Positions 37,067 to 45,920 of a stretch of DNA of 64,000 bases are shown here, one piece after another. The DNA lies in contig NZ_SJZD01000003.1 of assembly GCF_004959765.1 (NCBI RefSeq), forward strand, positions 282,368 to 346,367, in the 5' to 3' direction. A model generated the notes under the pieces. The model had not been told where the DNA came from. It searched no databases and was given only the letters and a program-made list of their open reading frames with translations. How positions within the stretch are numbered: the stretch's first letter is position 1; each line of letters begins with the position of its first letter. The translations under genes and the position numbers were made by a program. This DNA is from Flavobacterium sp. H122. GTDB lineage: Bacteria > Bacteroidota > Bacteroidia > Flavobacteriales > Flavobacteriaceae.

Positions 37067-37753
37067 ATGAAAATAATTTTTATCGTTTTATTTTATTCGG
37101 TTTGCCTCGCCTCATTTGCACAGGATATTCCAAATCTTGAAGTTGTAGATTCACTTTATAGAGAAGATCAGTTCTATTTTGGTACAACTTATAATATATT
37201 GAAAAATAAGCCTGAAGGGGTGTCTCAAAATTCGTTTTCGGCAGGTTTGAGTGTGGGTTTTTTAAGAGATTTTCCAATAAATAAAAACCGTACGTTTGCA
37301 ATTGCCCCGGGAATTGGTTTGAGTTATGCTAATTTCAAGCAAAATCTTATTGTATCTGAGTCAGACGGGACTATAAATTATAGTTTGATACCTTCAGATA
37401 ATGAGTATGACAAGAATAAGTTTTCTTTTACTTCTATTGACGTGCCTTTGGAATTCAGATGGAGAACTTCTACGTTCGAATCACACAAATTTTGGAGAAT
37501 TTATACAGGTGTTAAAATGAGTTATGTGTTTTATAGCCGTTCCCGTTTTAAGGATAATTCCAATGATTTTGTTATAGTTAACAATCCGGATATAAATAAG
37601 TTTCAATATGGTGTTTATATTGCTACAGGTTATAATACCTGGAATATTTATGCCTATTACGGCTTGAGCGATTTTTTTAAGAAAGAGTTAATTTCAGGTT
37701 CTGACGGAAAGTTAAGAACCTTGAATATAGGCTTGATGTTTTATATACTGTAA
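37067..37753 (+). CDS. PorT-like outer membrane beta-barrel protein
   Basis: Using the ATG at 37067 (228 residues) gives a proper signal peptide (MKIIFIVLFYSVCLASFAQ). Earlier in-frame codons back to 37010 lie in the coxA terminator. The mature protein has alternating hydrophobic strands and a C-terminal aromatic strand (LNIGLMFYIL), as in small PorT-family outer membrane barrels. I cannot tell whether it is the type IX secretion/gliding PorT (SprT) itself or only a relative. Its 3' end overlaps the convergent gene by 13 bases. Confidence 0.7.
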   Translation: MKIIFIVLFYSVCLASFAQDIPNLEVVDSLYREDQFYFGTTYNILKNKPEGVSQNSFSAGLSVGFLRDFPINKNRTFAIAPGIGLSYANFKQNLIVSESDGTINYSLIPSDNEYDKNKFSFTSIDVPLEFRWRTSTFESHKFWRIYTGVKMSYVFYSRSRFKDNSNDFVIVNNPDINKFQYGVYIATGYNTWNIYAYYGLSDFFKKELISGSDGKLRTLNIGLMFYIL

Positions 37754-38379
37754 ACCAGCGGCAGTATAATTAATTGGGGTATTGCACCTATAATATATCC
37801 TAAAAAAAGCTCGGTTTTTGTATGTGCCTTCATGACTAAACGCGAAGATGCCACAAATCCGTTTAAGGCAATTAAAGTGCTTAAAAATGCGATATTTTTA
37901 AATCCGAATTTAATACTGCAAAACATACAAAATACAGTTAATGAGGATATTCCCAGCATATGCAGACTAATCTTCCGATGGGCAAAAGCTAACGCGAGTG
38001 CTATAGCGCTGCTGAAAATACTGGCCAGAAAGAAAAAGAATAATTCCGGCAGATTTGTAATTGTAAAGCTTTTTGTAATTAATGAAACGCATAAGAGAAT
38101 TTGTACAAACAATGGTATTTTCCGCTGGGAAACATTGGTAACCATTATCGAATCTATTTTTTTTAATGTTACCAATAAATAGAAACATGCTATCGGGATA
38201 AATACCGTAATGATTAATGTTTGTATAATATACAGATAAACAGTTTCATAATTATAATAACCGTTTGTTACCAAAAAATAATACAATACTGCAAACACCG
38301 ATATAAAAATAGGATGAAAGAGATAAGAAAAAAGGGGCAGTATTTTTTTCAAACTATATCTTTTTACGCATTCTGGCAA
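37741..38379 (-). CDS. Six-helix membrane protein, possibly degenerate PAP2 family
   Basis: The frame gives up to 212 residues with about six hydrophobic helices. Late segments HRKISLHMLG and ASSRLVMKAHTKTELFLG recall the spacing of PAP2 phosphatase motifs (H...SR...H..x..G), though the exact active-site pattern is incomplete. No ATG fits the start. A TTG at 38379 would overlap the end of rpoN by 26 bases, and a TTG at 38352 begins just after the rpoN stop. Co-transcription with rpoN is likely. The function is unknown. Confidence 0.65.
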   Translation of the reverse strand: MPECVKRYSLKKILPLFSYLFHPIFISVFAVLYYFLVTNGYYNYETVYLYIIQTLIITVFIPIACFYLLVTLKKIDSIMVTNVSQRKIPLFVQILLCVSLITKSFTITNLPELFFFFLASIFSSAIALALAFAHRKISLHMLGISSLTVFCMFCSIKFGFKNIAFLSTLIALNGFVASSRLVMKAHTKTELFLGYIIGAIPQLIILPLVYSI

Positions 38380-39826
38380 CAGGAATTTCTAATTGCTCAC
38401 GGTATTTTGCAACGGTACGGCGTGCAATAGGGTAGCCGCGTTCTTTCAGAATATCAGCTAACTGATCATCAGGAAGCGGTTTGTTTTTGTCTTCTTCCGC
38501 TATTACCTGTTCAAGGATTTTCTTAATTTCAATGGTTGAAACTTCTTCCCCTTGATCATTCATCATCGCTTCACTGAAAAAATCTTTTAAAAGTTTTGTC
38601 CCATAAGGAGTGTCAACATATTTACTGTTGGCAACACGTGAAACGGTTGAGATATCTAAACCAATCATATCAGCAATATCTTTTAGGATCATTGGTTTAA
38701 GTTTAGTTTCATCGCCGTCAAGGAAGTATTCCTGCTGAAAATGCATGATGGCATTCATAGTTACGAATAAAGTCTCCTGACGTTGTTTAATAGCATCTAT
38801 AAACCATTTGGCTGAATCCAGTTTTTGTTTGATAAACTGAACTGCATCACGTTGTGCATTAGATTTGTCTTTCGAATCCTTATAAGTCTTCATCATATCC
38901 TGATAATCCTTGGATACGTGAAGTTCAGGAGCATTTCTGCCGTTTAGGGTTAGTTCCAGTTCATCGTCATTTATACGAATCATAAAATCCGGAACGATAT
39001 GTTCTGTTATTTTTGAACTTCCTGAAAAAGCTCCTCCTGGTTTTGGATTCAGTTTTTCAATTTCATCGATAGCTTTTTTAAGCTGATCTTTTGAAATGCT
39101 GTATTTTTGAAGTAATTTTTCGTAGTGTTTTTTTGTAAAAGCGTCAAATTGTTCGTCAATTATACTTACCGCCAATTCAACAGATTCTGTTGGAGTTTTA
39201 TGCTTTAATTGTAATAACAGGCATTCCTGCAAATCACGGGCACCAACACCTGAAGGTTCTAATTCATGAATGATTACGCAAAGTATCTTGTTTACTGTTT
39301 CTTCATCTGTATAAATAGCTTGAGTGAAAGCCATGTCGTCAACAATATCGGCAATACTTCTGCGTAAATAACCGTCATCGTCAATGCTTCCAACAAGGAA
39401 TTCGGCAATTTCACGCTGTTCGTCAGTCAATACAAAAGTGTTCAGCTGATTGATTAAATCCTGATGGAAACTTACAGAAGCAACGAATGGGATGTCTCTG
39501 TCCTCATCATCATCACTGTAATTGCTTGTTTGTGTTTTGTAATCTGGAGTTTCGTCGTTGCTTAAATATTCGTCAATGTTAATGTCGTTGGCATCAATAC
39601 TGTCAGAGTCATCAAAATCATCGTACTCGTCATTGTTGTCAAATTCATCTTTTTCAAACCTCTCCTCATCCTCGTTCAAATCACCTTCAAGTGCTGGATT
39701 TTCATTCATTTCTTCCATCAGTCGTTGTTCAAAAGCCTGTGTAGGTAATTGAATCAGCTTCATCAACTGAATTTGCTGAGGAGAAAGTTTTTGAGATAAT
39801 TTTAGGTTTAAATTTTGTTTTAACAT
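38354..39826 (-). CDS. rpoN: RNA polymerase sigma-54 factor
   Basis: The 490-residue protein starts with the Gln/Leu-rich activator-interacting region I (LKQNLNLKLSQKLSPQQIQLMKL split at ~1-25). An acidic Asp/Glu/Asn-rich region II (~48-125) follows, then the core-binding domain, a helix-turn-helix (DISTVSRVANSKYV) and the RpoN box ARRTVAKYREQL near the C terminus. It directs RNA polymerase to -24/-12 promoters that need AAA+ activators. I see no activator gene in this window. Confidence 0.96.
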   Translation of the reverse strand: MLKQNLNLKLSQKLSPQQIQLMKLIQLPTQAFEQRLMEEMNENPALEGDLNEDEERFEKDEFDNNDEYDDFDDSDSIDANDINIDEYLSNDETPDYKTQTSNYSDDDEDRDIPFVASVSFHQDLINQLNTFVLTDEQREIAEFLVGSIDDDGYLRRSIADIVDDMAFTQAIYTDEETVNKILCVIIHELEPSGVGARDLQECLLLQLKHKTPTESVELAVSIIDEQFDAFTKKHYEKLLQKYSISKDQLKKAIDEIEKLNPKPGGAFSGSSKITEHIVPDFMIRINDDELELTLNGRNAPELHVSKDYQDMMKTYKDSKDKSNAQRDAVQFIKQKLDSAKWFIDAIKQRQETLFVTMNAIMHFQQEYFLDGDETKLKPMILKDIADMIGLDISTVSRVANSKYVDTPYGTKLLKDFFSEAMMNDQGEEVSTIEIKKILEQVIAEEDKNKPLPDDQLADILKERGYPIARRTVAKYREQLEIPVARMRKKI

Positions 39827-39842
39827 TTTTGACTATTCGGTT

Positions 39843-39897
39843 ATTTGTGTATTTGGTTATTTGTAATCTGAGAGAACAAATAACCAAATACACGAAT
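39843..39897. repeat. Near-perfect 22-bp inverted repeat between rpoN and asnS
   Basis: Arms at 39843-39864 and 39876-39897 match in 21 of 22 positions around an 11-base loop. Within the left side, ggttatttgt-like units are also directly repeated. It may be a terminator-like hairpin for asnS (minus strand) or a palindromic intergenic repeat element. Confidence 0.75.
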
Positions 39898-39910
39898 CAA
39901 CTATTATTTA

Positions 39911-41344
39911 TTAGAATTCAGCGTTTTGTGGTGTTCTAGGGAACGGAATTACATCACGGATATTTGTCATACCGGTAACGAATAATACCAAACGTTCAAA
40001 TCCTAATCCAAAGCCTGAGTGTACTGCAGTACCAAAACGGCGCGTATCTAAATACCACCATAATTCTTCTTCATCGATACCAAGTGCTTTCATTTTTTCA
40101 ACCAATACGTCTAAACGCTCTTCTCTTTGAGAACCACCTACAATTTCACCAATCCCCGGGAATAAAATGTCCATGGCACGTACCGTTTTTCCGTCATCAT
40201 TTAAACGCATGTAAAACGCTTTGATTTTTGCCGGATAGTCAAATAAGATCACCGGTGATTTAAAGTGTTTTTCAACAAGATAGCGCTCGTGTTCGCTTTG
40301 TAAATCAGCTCCCCATTCATCAATAAGAAATTGGAATTTTTTCTTTTTGTTTGGAGTCGAATCTTTTAAAATATCGATAGCTTCAGTATAAGAAACACGT
40401 TTGAAGTTGTTTTCTAATACGAAGTTTAATTTTTCCAATAAAGTCATTTCACTGCGTTCTGCCTGAGGTTTTTGTTTTTCCTCATCGGCTAAACGAGTTT
40501 CAAGGAATTTTAAATCATCTGCACAATTGTCAACAGCGTATTTCACCACATATTTGATGAAATCTTCAGCTAAATCCATGTTGTCAGCCAAATCATTGAA
40601 AGCTACTTCCGGTTCAATCATCCAGAATTCAGCTAAGTGTCTTGATGTATTTGAATTTTCTGCACGGAAAGTCGGTCCAAATGTGTAAATCTGTCCCAAA
40701 GCCATAGCAAAAGTTTCTCCATTAAGCTGCCCGGAAACCGTCAAGTTGGTTTCAGTACCAAAAAAGTCCTTTTTATAATCTACTTTTCCGTCTTCTGTTC
40801 TTGGGGTATTGTCAAAAGGTAAAGCGGTAACTTTAAACATTTCTCCTGCACCTTCAGCATCAGAACCGGTAATGATAGGAGTGTTCACATATACAAATCC
40901 TTTTTGCTGGAAATATTGGTGTACGGCAAATGATAAAACCGAACGAACACGCATAATGGCTCCAAAAGCATTAGTACGCACACGTAAATGTGCATTTTCA
41001 CGTAAAAATTCCAATGAATGTTTTTTGGGTTGCATTGGGAATTTTTCAGCATCACTGTCACCTAAAATTTCAAGTTTTTTTACCTGAATTTCATATTTCT
41101 GACCAGCTCCCTGACTTTCAACCAATTCTCCAGTTACAGATATCGCAGCTCCGGTTGTGATTCTTTTTAATGTTGTTTCAGGTGTGTTTTCGAAATCTAC
41201 CACACACTGAATATTATGAATAGTTGAACCGTCGTTCAATGCTATGAATTGATTATTTCTAAAAGTTCTTACCCATCCTTTTGCGGTTACTTCATGTAAT
41301 GTCTTCGTGCTGTTTAGTAAGTCTTTAACTTTTGTATGTTTCAT
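39911..41344 (-). CDS. asnS: Asparaginyl-tRNA synthetase
   Basis: This 477-residue class IIb synthetase has an N-terminal OB-fold anticodon domain (~1-110: [19 protein letters not shown]). The catalytic domain has motif 2 ([21 protein letters not shown]) broken across ~220-240 and motif 3 ([15 protein letters not shown]) near the C terminus. It charges tRNA-Asn in the cytoplasm. A -7-like element (TATATTTG on the minus strand, 41414-41421) lies upstream, without a clear -33. Confidence 0.95.
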   Translation of the reverse strand: MKHTKVKDLLNSTKTLHEVTAKGWVRTFRNNQFIALNDGSTIHNIQCVVDFENTPETTLKRITTGAAISVTGELVESQGAGQKYEIQVKKLEILGDSDAEKFPMQPKKHSLEFLRENAHLRVRTNAFGAIMRVRSVLSFAVHQYFQQKGFVYVNTPIITGSDAEGAGEMFKVTALPFDNTPRTEDGKVDYKKDFFGTETNLTVSGQLNGETFAMALGQIYTFGPTFRAENSNTSRHLAEFWMIEPEVAFNDLADNMDLAEDFIKYVVKYAVDNCADDLKFLETRLADEEKQKPQAERSEMTLLEKLNFVLENNFKRVSYTEAIDILKDSTPNKKKKFQFLIDEWGADLQSEHERYLVEKHFKSPVILFDYPAKIKAFYMRLNDDGKTVRAMDILFPGIGEIVGGSQREERLDVLVEKMKALGIDEEELWWYLDTRRFGTAVHSGFGLGFERLVLFVTGMTNIRDVIPFPRTPQNAEF

Positions 41345-41580
41345 CTTAAATGTTAGGATTTAGATTTTAGAAATCAGAAGACCGAAATCTAAAAATACTT
41401 TTACTATAATGTGCAAATATAATGGATTTGAACGAAAAGCGAAAGAATAGCTATTCAAGGAATTCTTATTATTTGTCAAAAAATATTTTTTGTGATAAGT
41501 GTTTTGTTTTTAACGAATTTGTTTGGTCTGATTTCTCCCGGAGAAAATAATATTTCCTGATTCTGTAAAATGGAAAAAAA

Positions 41581-42123
41581 TTATCGTCTAGGCTGATTTT
41601 TTATTGCAGCATTCAGTCTTGCTTCTGTATTCGCTTTAATGGTAGTGATGAATTCTTCGTCTTTTATAAAATCACTTTTGTAAAGGCCTTTGCTGATAAA
41701 GGTTATTTTATCCTCATTTAAAAACGAAATACAGATAATTGGCATTTCATAGGAATTAATAGGTTTGATGCCAAAGTTTAAAGTTTTTACTGCTTCATCT
41801 GTGCTGACTTCTTTTTTTAAAACGAAATCATAGACAACATAATTGAGAGTATCCTTTCTGTTTAATGTCGCAATTTGTTCTGTGATTATTATCTTATCGG
41901 TTTTACTGTATAAATCTTCAGATAAAGTTGAAGCCAATTCTTTGGTGAATTTTATATCATCAATTTGCTTTCTTGAGTGTTTTTTTAATTTTAAATTAGG
42001 ATTTACTATCGCAGTTTGTGGTCTTTTTATTATTTCATACTTATTTTTTGGATTTTGAATATTCTGGCAATCAGCAATGTTGATGTTGAAAACAAATAAT
42101 AGGAATAGTATAAGATGTTTCAT
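41581..42123 (-). CDS. Secreted protein of unknown function, paralogue 3 of a tandem trio
   Basis: The 180-residue protein has a signal peptide ending near IADCQ. It resembles the two genes upstream of it (42126-42646 and 42797-43321) along its length: a central LRF/IKFTKELAS segment, NRKDTLNYVVYDF, then INSYEMPIICISFLNEDKIT. The family is not one I recognise. The alternating strands after residue 90 suggest a small periplasmic or surface domain. The start lies two bases after the stop of the frameshifted middle copy, so the three are probably one transcript. Confidence 0.75.
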   Translation of the reverse strand: MKHLILFLLFVFNINIADCQNIQNPKNKYEIIKRPQTAIVNPNLKLKKHSRKQIDDIKFTKELASTLSEDLYSKTDKIIITEQIATLNRKDTLNYVVYDFVLKKEVSTDEAVKTLNFGIKPINSYEMPIICISFLNEDKITFISKGLYKSDFIKDEEFITTIKANTEARLNAAIKNQPRR

Positions 42124-42125
42124 GA

Positions 42126-42646
42126 TTAATCGGTTTTGGTGATTGGCTGATTTATTCGGGATTCTGTATTTTCTTTGATAAAACTGATAAAATCTTCGTT
42201 ATTTAAATATTCTGTATCTGAGGTGAATCGGCATACGCAGGTTATTTTATTTTCATTTAGAAATGCAAAGCAGGTAGTTGGTGCTTTATAGCCGTTTATA
42301 TATTTAATTCCTAAGTTTATGCTTTTTTTTAACTGATTTATGCCTGTTTCTTTTTTCAGAATATAATCATAGACAACATAATTTATGGTGTCCTTTTTTT
42401 TAAAACGGCAGTTTCATAAGTGTAGTTTATTCTGTCAGCATTTTCAAAAAAGTCTTCCGAAAGTGTTGCTGCGACAGATTTTGAAAAGCGTAAATTGTAT
42501 TCTTCAGTTCTGGTAAGTTTTTTTTGGTTTTTATTTATTTTGATATTTCCTGAATCAGTCCTGTTTGTTATTTCATAATTTGTCCCGGTCTGGCAATCTG
42601 CATAGTTAAAAACTAGAAAAAATATGGATATGATGAAAGGTTTCAT
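42126..42646 (-). pseudogene. Frameshifted middle paralogue of the secreted trio
   Basis: The 5' part (42646 to about 42395) encodes a signal peptide and the start of the family (…YETAVLKK). The frame then breaks at a run of eight A (coding strand) and would end at 42383. Continuing in the next frame gives KKDTINYVVYDYILKKE, INGYKAPTTCFAFLNENKIT and on to a TAA at 42126-42128, matching the neighbours to their ends. One extra A would restore a single ~173-codon gene. It could be a real pseudogene, slippage-controlled expression or a sequencing error. Confidence 0.8.
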
Positions 42647-42796
42647 AATCTAAAGCGTGTATTGGTTTTTCAGCTTAAAATTGATTTTAAGTTGCGGTAC
42701 TTCAATAAAAAGTTTGTTGTTTCTGCTAAAGATAACAATTAATTCAAGTAAATTCTGATTTAAATTGAATCACGGATAATTTTAAACGGTCTGTGC

Positions 42797-43321
42797 TTAT
42801 TTCTTCAGAACCAATGTTTTTAATCTTAATTCTGTACTTTCTATAATGCTTTTTGTAAAGTTATCATCTTGAAGGACTTTTGAAGTGAATGAGTTTTCAC
42901 AAACACAGGTTATTTTATCCAGATTGAAAAAGGAAGAGCAGCTAATTGGCCATTTGTACAGACTAATTCGTTTAATTCCAAAGTTTGATTTTTCCTGCAG
43001 TTCTTTAATATCGGTTCCTTTTATCAGAATAAAATCATATACAATATAGTTAATCGTATCATTCTTTTTGTTCGTGGCTGTTTCTTTACTAATAAGTATA
43101 CTTTTTGTTTTTCCGTACAAAGTTGTGTTGATTTTGGAAGCTAATTCTTTTGAAAAACGCAAATCTTCGACTTCTTTTTTTGAATGTTTTTTTAGTTTTT
43201 CATTTGTATTTAAAATTTCTGTAACACTTCGGGATATTACTTCAAAAGCAAAATCAGTTCCGTTCGCCTGACAATTAGCAACAGGTGTAATGAAAAAAAA
43301 TATAACGATGAAAAATTTCAT
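42797..43321 (-). CDS. Secreted protein of unknown function, paralogue 1 of a tandem trio
   Basis: The 174-residue protein has a signal peptide ending near VANCQ. It shares with its two neighbours the LRFSKELAS segment, NDTINYIVYDFIL and ISLYKWPISCSSFFNLDKIT. The tract KKHSKKEVEDLRFSKEL is almost the same as KKHSRKQIDDIKFTKEL in the third copy. The function is unknown. All three have a Cys-Gln pair at the end of the signal, but with Asn or Asp before the Cys, which is unlike a normal lipobox. Confidence 0.75.
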   Translation of the reverse strand: MKFFIVIFFFITPVANCQANGTDFAFEVISRSVTEILNTNEKLKKHSKKEVEDLRFSKELASKINTTLYGKTKSILISKETATNKKNDTINYIVYDFILIKGTDIKELQEKSNFGIKRISLYKWPISCSSFFNLDKITCVCENSFTSKVLQDDNFTKSIIESTELRLKTLVLKK

Positions 43322-43330
43322 GTTTTAAAG

Positions 43331-45748
43331 TTATTGCTTTTTTTCGACAGCTTCAATCTCTTCATCTGTTGCTTCCAGGATGTCAATAATTGGTTCCGGT
43401 AATTCTTGTTGGTTGGCCAATGTTTTGTTTAGTGAAAGTACCAATGAAGGTAATAATACCAAATTAGATAACATTCCAAAACTCAATGTTAAAGCAACCA
43501 AACCACCAAGTGCTACAGTACCGCCGAAGCTTGAAAGCATGAATACTGAAAATCCGAAGAACAGTACAATAGAGGTGTAAAACATACTAATTCCTGCATC
43601 ATCAAAAGTAGCAAAAACCGATTTTTTAATTTTCCAGTCGTTGCGGGATAATTCCATCCGGTATTGGGCGAGGAAACGTAAAGTATCATCAACCGACATA
43701 CCAAAAGCAATTCCGAATACCAGGATAGTAGACGGTTTTAAAGGAATTCCTAAAAAGCCCATTAATCCTGCTGTCATTAATAATGGCAGTAAGTTGGGAA
43801 TGATTGAAACCAGTACCATTTTAAAAGACCGGAACATGATGGCTACTAAGGCTGCAGTTAACCCAAATGCCATTAATAATGATGAAAGTAGGTTGTCAAG
43901 TAGGTATTTTGTCCCTTTTTGGAAAACCGATGGCTTTCCGGTAATTATCACGTCATATCGTGGTGAAGGGAATAATTTGTTTGCTTTTGCTCTGATCTGA
44001 GCTTCAATTGCGTCCATTTTTTCACCGTTCTCATCTTTTATAAAAGTTGTGATTCGGGCAAACTGACCTGTTGAATCCACATAGCTTTTCATTAAATTTT
44101 CTTTTGAATTTTTCGTTGCATTTTTAGCATACGACAAAATAAAAGCTTGTTCCTGAGCGGTTGGTAATTCGTAAAAATCAGGATTCCCGTTATAGTAAGC
44201 CTGTTTGGAATATTTAACCAAATTGACTACTGAAAGAGTTTTTGATAATTCAGGAATTTCGTTGATGGTTTCTTCCAGCTCTTCCATACGTTTAAGAGTG
44301 GAAAGTTTCATAACACCTTTTTTGCGTTTGGTGTCAATCATTATTTCTAAGGGCATTACACCGTCAAATTCTTTTTCAAAGAAACGTATGTCATCAAAGA
44401 ATGCTGTTTTTTTAGGCATGTCTTCAATAATACTTCCGGAAATTTTGATTTTGTGAATACCTATCATTCCTATAATCAATAAACAAACAGCAACTGTGTA
44501 AACACCAACTTTGTTGTATTTTACAGTGTTTATAATCCATCTGAAGAAAGCGGTTAAATATTCTCTCTCCAAATGCCCCAAGTGTCTTTGAATAGGAGCA
44601 GGAATGTAGCTGAAAAATACAGGTAAAATCAGCATACAAAGAATATAGATTGCTAAGATATTGATAGATGTAATAACACCAAATTCTACCAATAAAGTAT
44701 TGTTTGTGGCTATAAAAGTGGCAAACCCTAAAGCTGTTGTAAGGTTTGTCATTAAAGTTGCCGTTCCTGTTTTAGTAATAACGCGTTGCAGTGCTTTTGC
44801 CTTATTGGCATGTTTGTAATATTCCTGATGGTATTTATTGATCAGGAAAATACAGTTGGGAATTCCAATGACGATTACTAAAGTTGGAACTAATGCGGTT
44901 AAAACGGTAATTTCATATCCTAACAGACCTAATAATCCAAAAGACCACATTACGCCTATAATCACTACTAAAAGTGAAATTGTTGTGGCTCTGAAAGAGC
45001 GGAAGAAAAAGAAGAATATTAAGCCGGTAACAAGAAGTGCTGCTCCAATAAATAAACCTATTTCATCTATGATGGTTTTAGCATTGAGTGTGCGTATGTA
45101 AGGCATGCCCGAGGCATGAATGTCTATTCCTGTTGTTTTTTCAAACTTTTCTATTTCAGGGATTAATGATTCTAGAACGTATTCTTTTCGGATTTTTGTA
45201 TTGACAATTTTTTTATCCAGATAAACGGCCGAACGGATTGCTCCCGATTTTTTATTGAACAGCAGGCCTTCATAAAAAGGGAGGTTTTCCAATAAATCTT
45301 TTTTGACTTTAGAAAGATATTGTTGGTTGTCAGTTTTTGATTTGTCAACTAAGTTGTTCAGGGTAAAAGATTGTACAGAGTCACTTTTCGCCAAGGTTTT
45401 TAGATTGTCAGCCGAAATTACCAAATCAACTTCTTTGTGATTTTGTATGCTGGACATCATTTCGCTCCAGGCTTTGAATGCTTTAGGAGTAAAAAGTCGG
45501 TCGTCTTTTGTGGCTAAAACAATAAGGTTTCCTTCTTCACCGAATTTGTCAAGGAAATTATTGTAATCAACATTTACTTTGTCGTCAGCAGGGATAAGAT
45601 TGGCTTCGGTATGTGTAAAACGGATGTGTTTCCATTGTGTAGCTAAAAGTCCGGTTATAAGCACTACAAGGAGTAATATAGTAATTCGGTTTCTTAAAAT
45701 TATTCGGGCAATAAACTCCCAAAAACCAAGGCTGAGTAATTTCTTCAT
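43331..45748 (-). CDS. RND/MMPL-superfamily exporter (COG1033 type)
   Basis: This 805-residue protein has the RND plan: one N-terminal helix, a large periplasmic loop (~50-210), six helices, then a second helix, a second loop (~430-630) and a final six-helix bundle. The segments GIPNCIFLINKYHQEY and FGIAFGMSVDDTLRFLAQYR match the helix-4/10 region of MMPL/HpnN-like transporters, which use the proton gradient to move lipids or other hydrophobic molecules. The substrate is unknown. The secreted trio starts 10 bases downstream, so they may share a transcript. Confidence 0.88.
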   Translation of the reverse strand: MKKLLSLGFWEFIARIILRNRITILLLVVLITGLLATQWKHIRFTHTEANLIPADDKVNVDYNNFLDKFGEEGNLIVLATKDDRLFTPKAFKAWSEMMSSIQNHKEVDLVISADNLKTLAKSDSVQSFTLNNLVDKSKTDNQQYLSKVKKDLLENLPFYEGLLFNKKSGAIRSAVYLDKKIVNTKIRKEYVLESLIPEIEKFEKTTGIDIHASGMPYIRTLNAKTIIDEIGLFIGAALLVTGLIFFFFFRSFRATTISLLVVIIGVMWSFGLLGLLGYEITVLTALVPTLVIVIGIPNCIFLINKYHQEYYKHANKAKALQRVITKTGTATLMTNLTTALGFATFIATNNTLLVEFGVITSINILAIYILCMLILPVFFSYIPAPIQRHLGHLEREYLTAFFRWIINTVKYNKVGVYTVAVCLLIIGMIGIHKIKISGSIIEDMPKKTAFFDDIRFFEKEFDGVMPLEIMIDTKRKKGVMKLSTLKRMEELEETINEIPELSKTLSVVNLVKYSKQAYYNGNPDFYELPTAQEQAFILSYAKNATKNSKENLMKSYVDSTGQFARITTFIKDENGEKMDAIEAQIRAKANKLFPSPRYDVIITGKPSVFQKGTKYLLDNLLSSLLMAFGLTAALVAIMFRSFKMVLVSIIPNLLPLLMTAGLMGFLGIPLKPSTILVFGIAFGMSVDDTLRFLAQYRMELSRNDWKIKKSVFATFDDAGISMFYTSIVLFFGFSVFMLSSFGGTVALGGLVALTLSFGMLSNLVLLPSLVLSLNKTLANQQELPEPIIDILEATDEEIEAVEKKQ

Positions 45749-45920
45749 TTTTTACGAACAAGGGTTACAAAGTTAGCGAAAACCATTAAAACAATTGCTT
45801 TTAAGGGTTAAGTTTTAGTGAAAATAAAAAGCAATATTATTTTTTGTTCAATTCTTGCCTGTTCAGTTTTTTATATACAGTTATTTTGTCATATTTGTGA
45901 AGCAAATTCAAAAACTAAGA

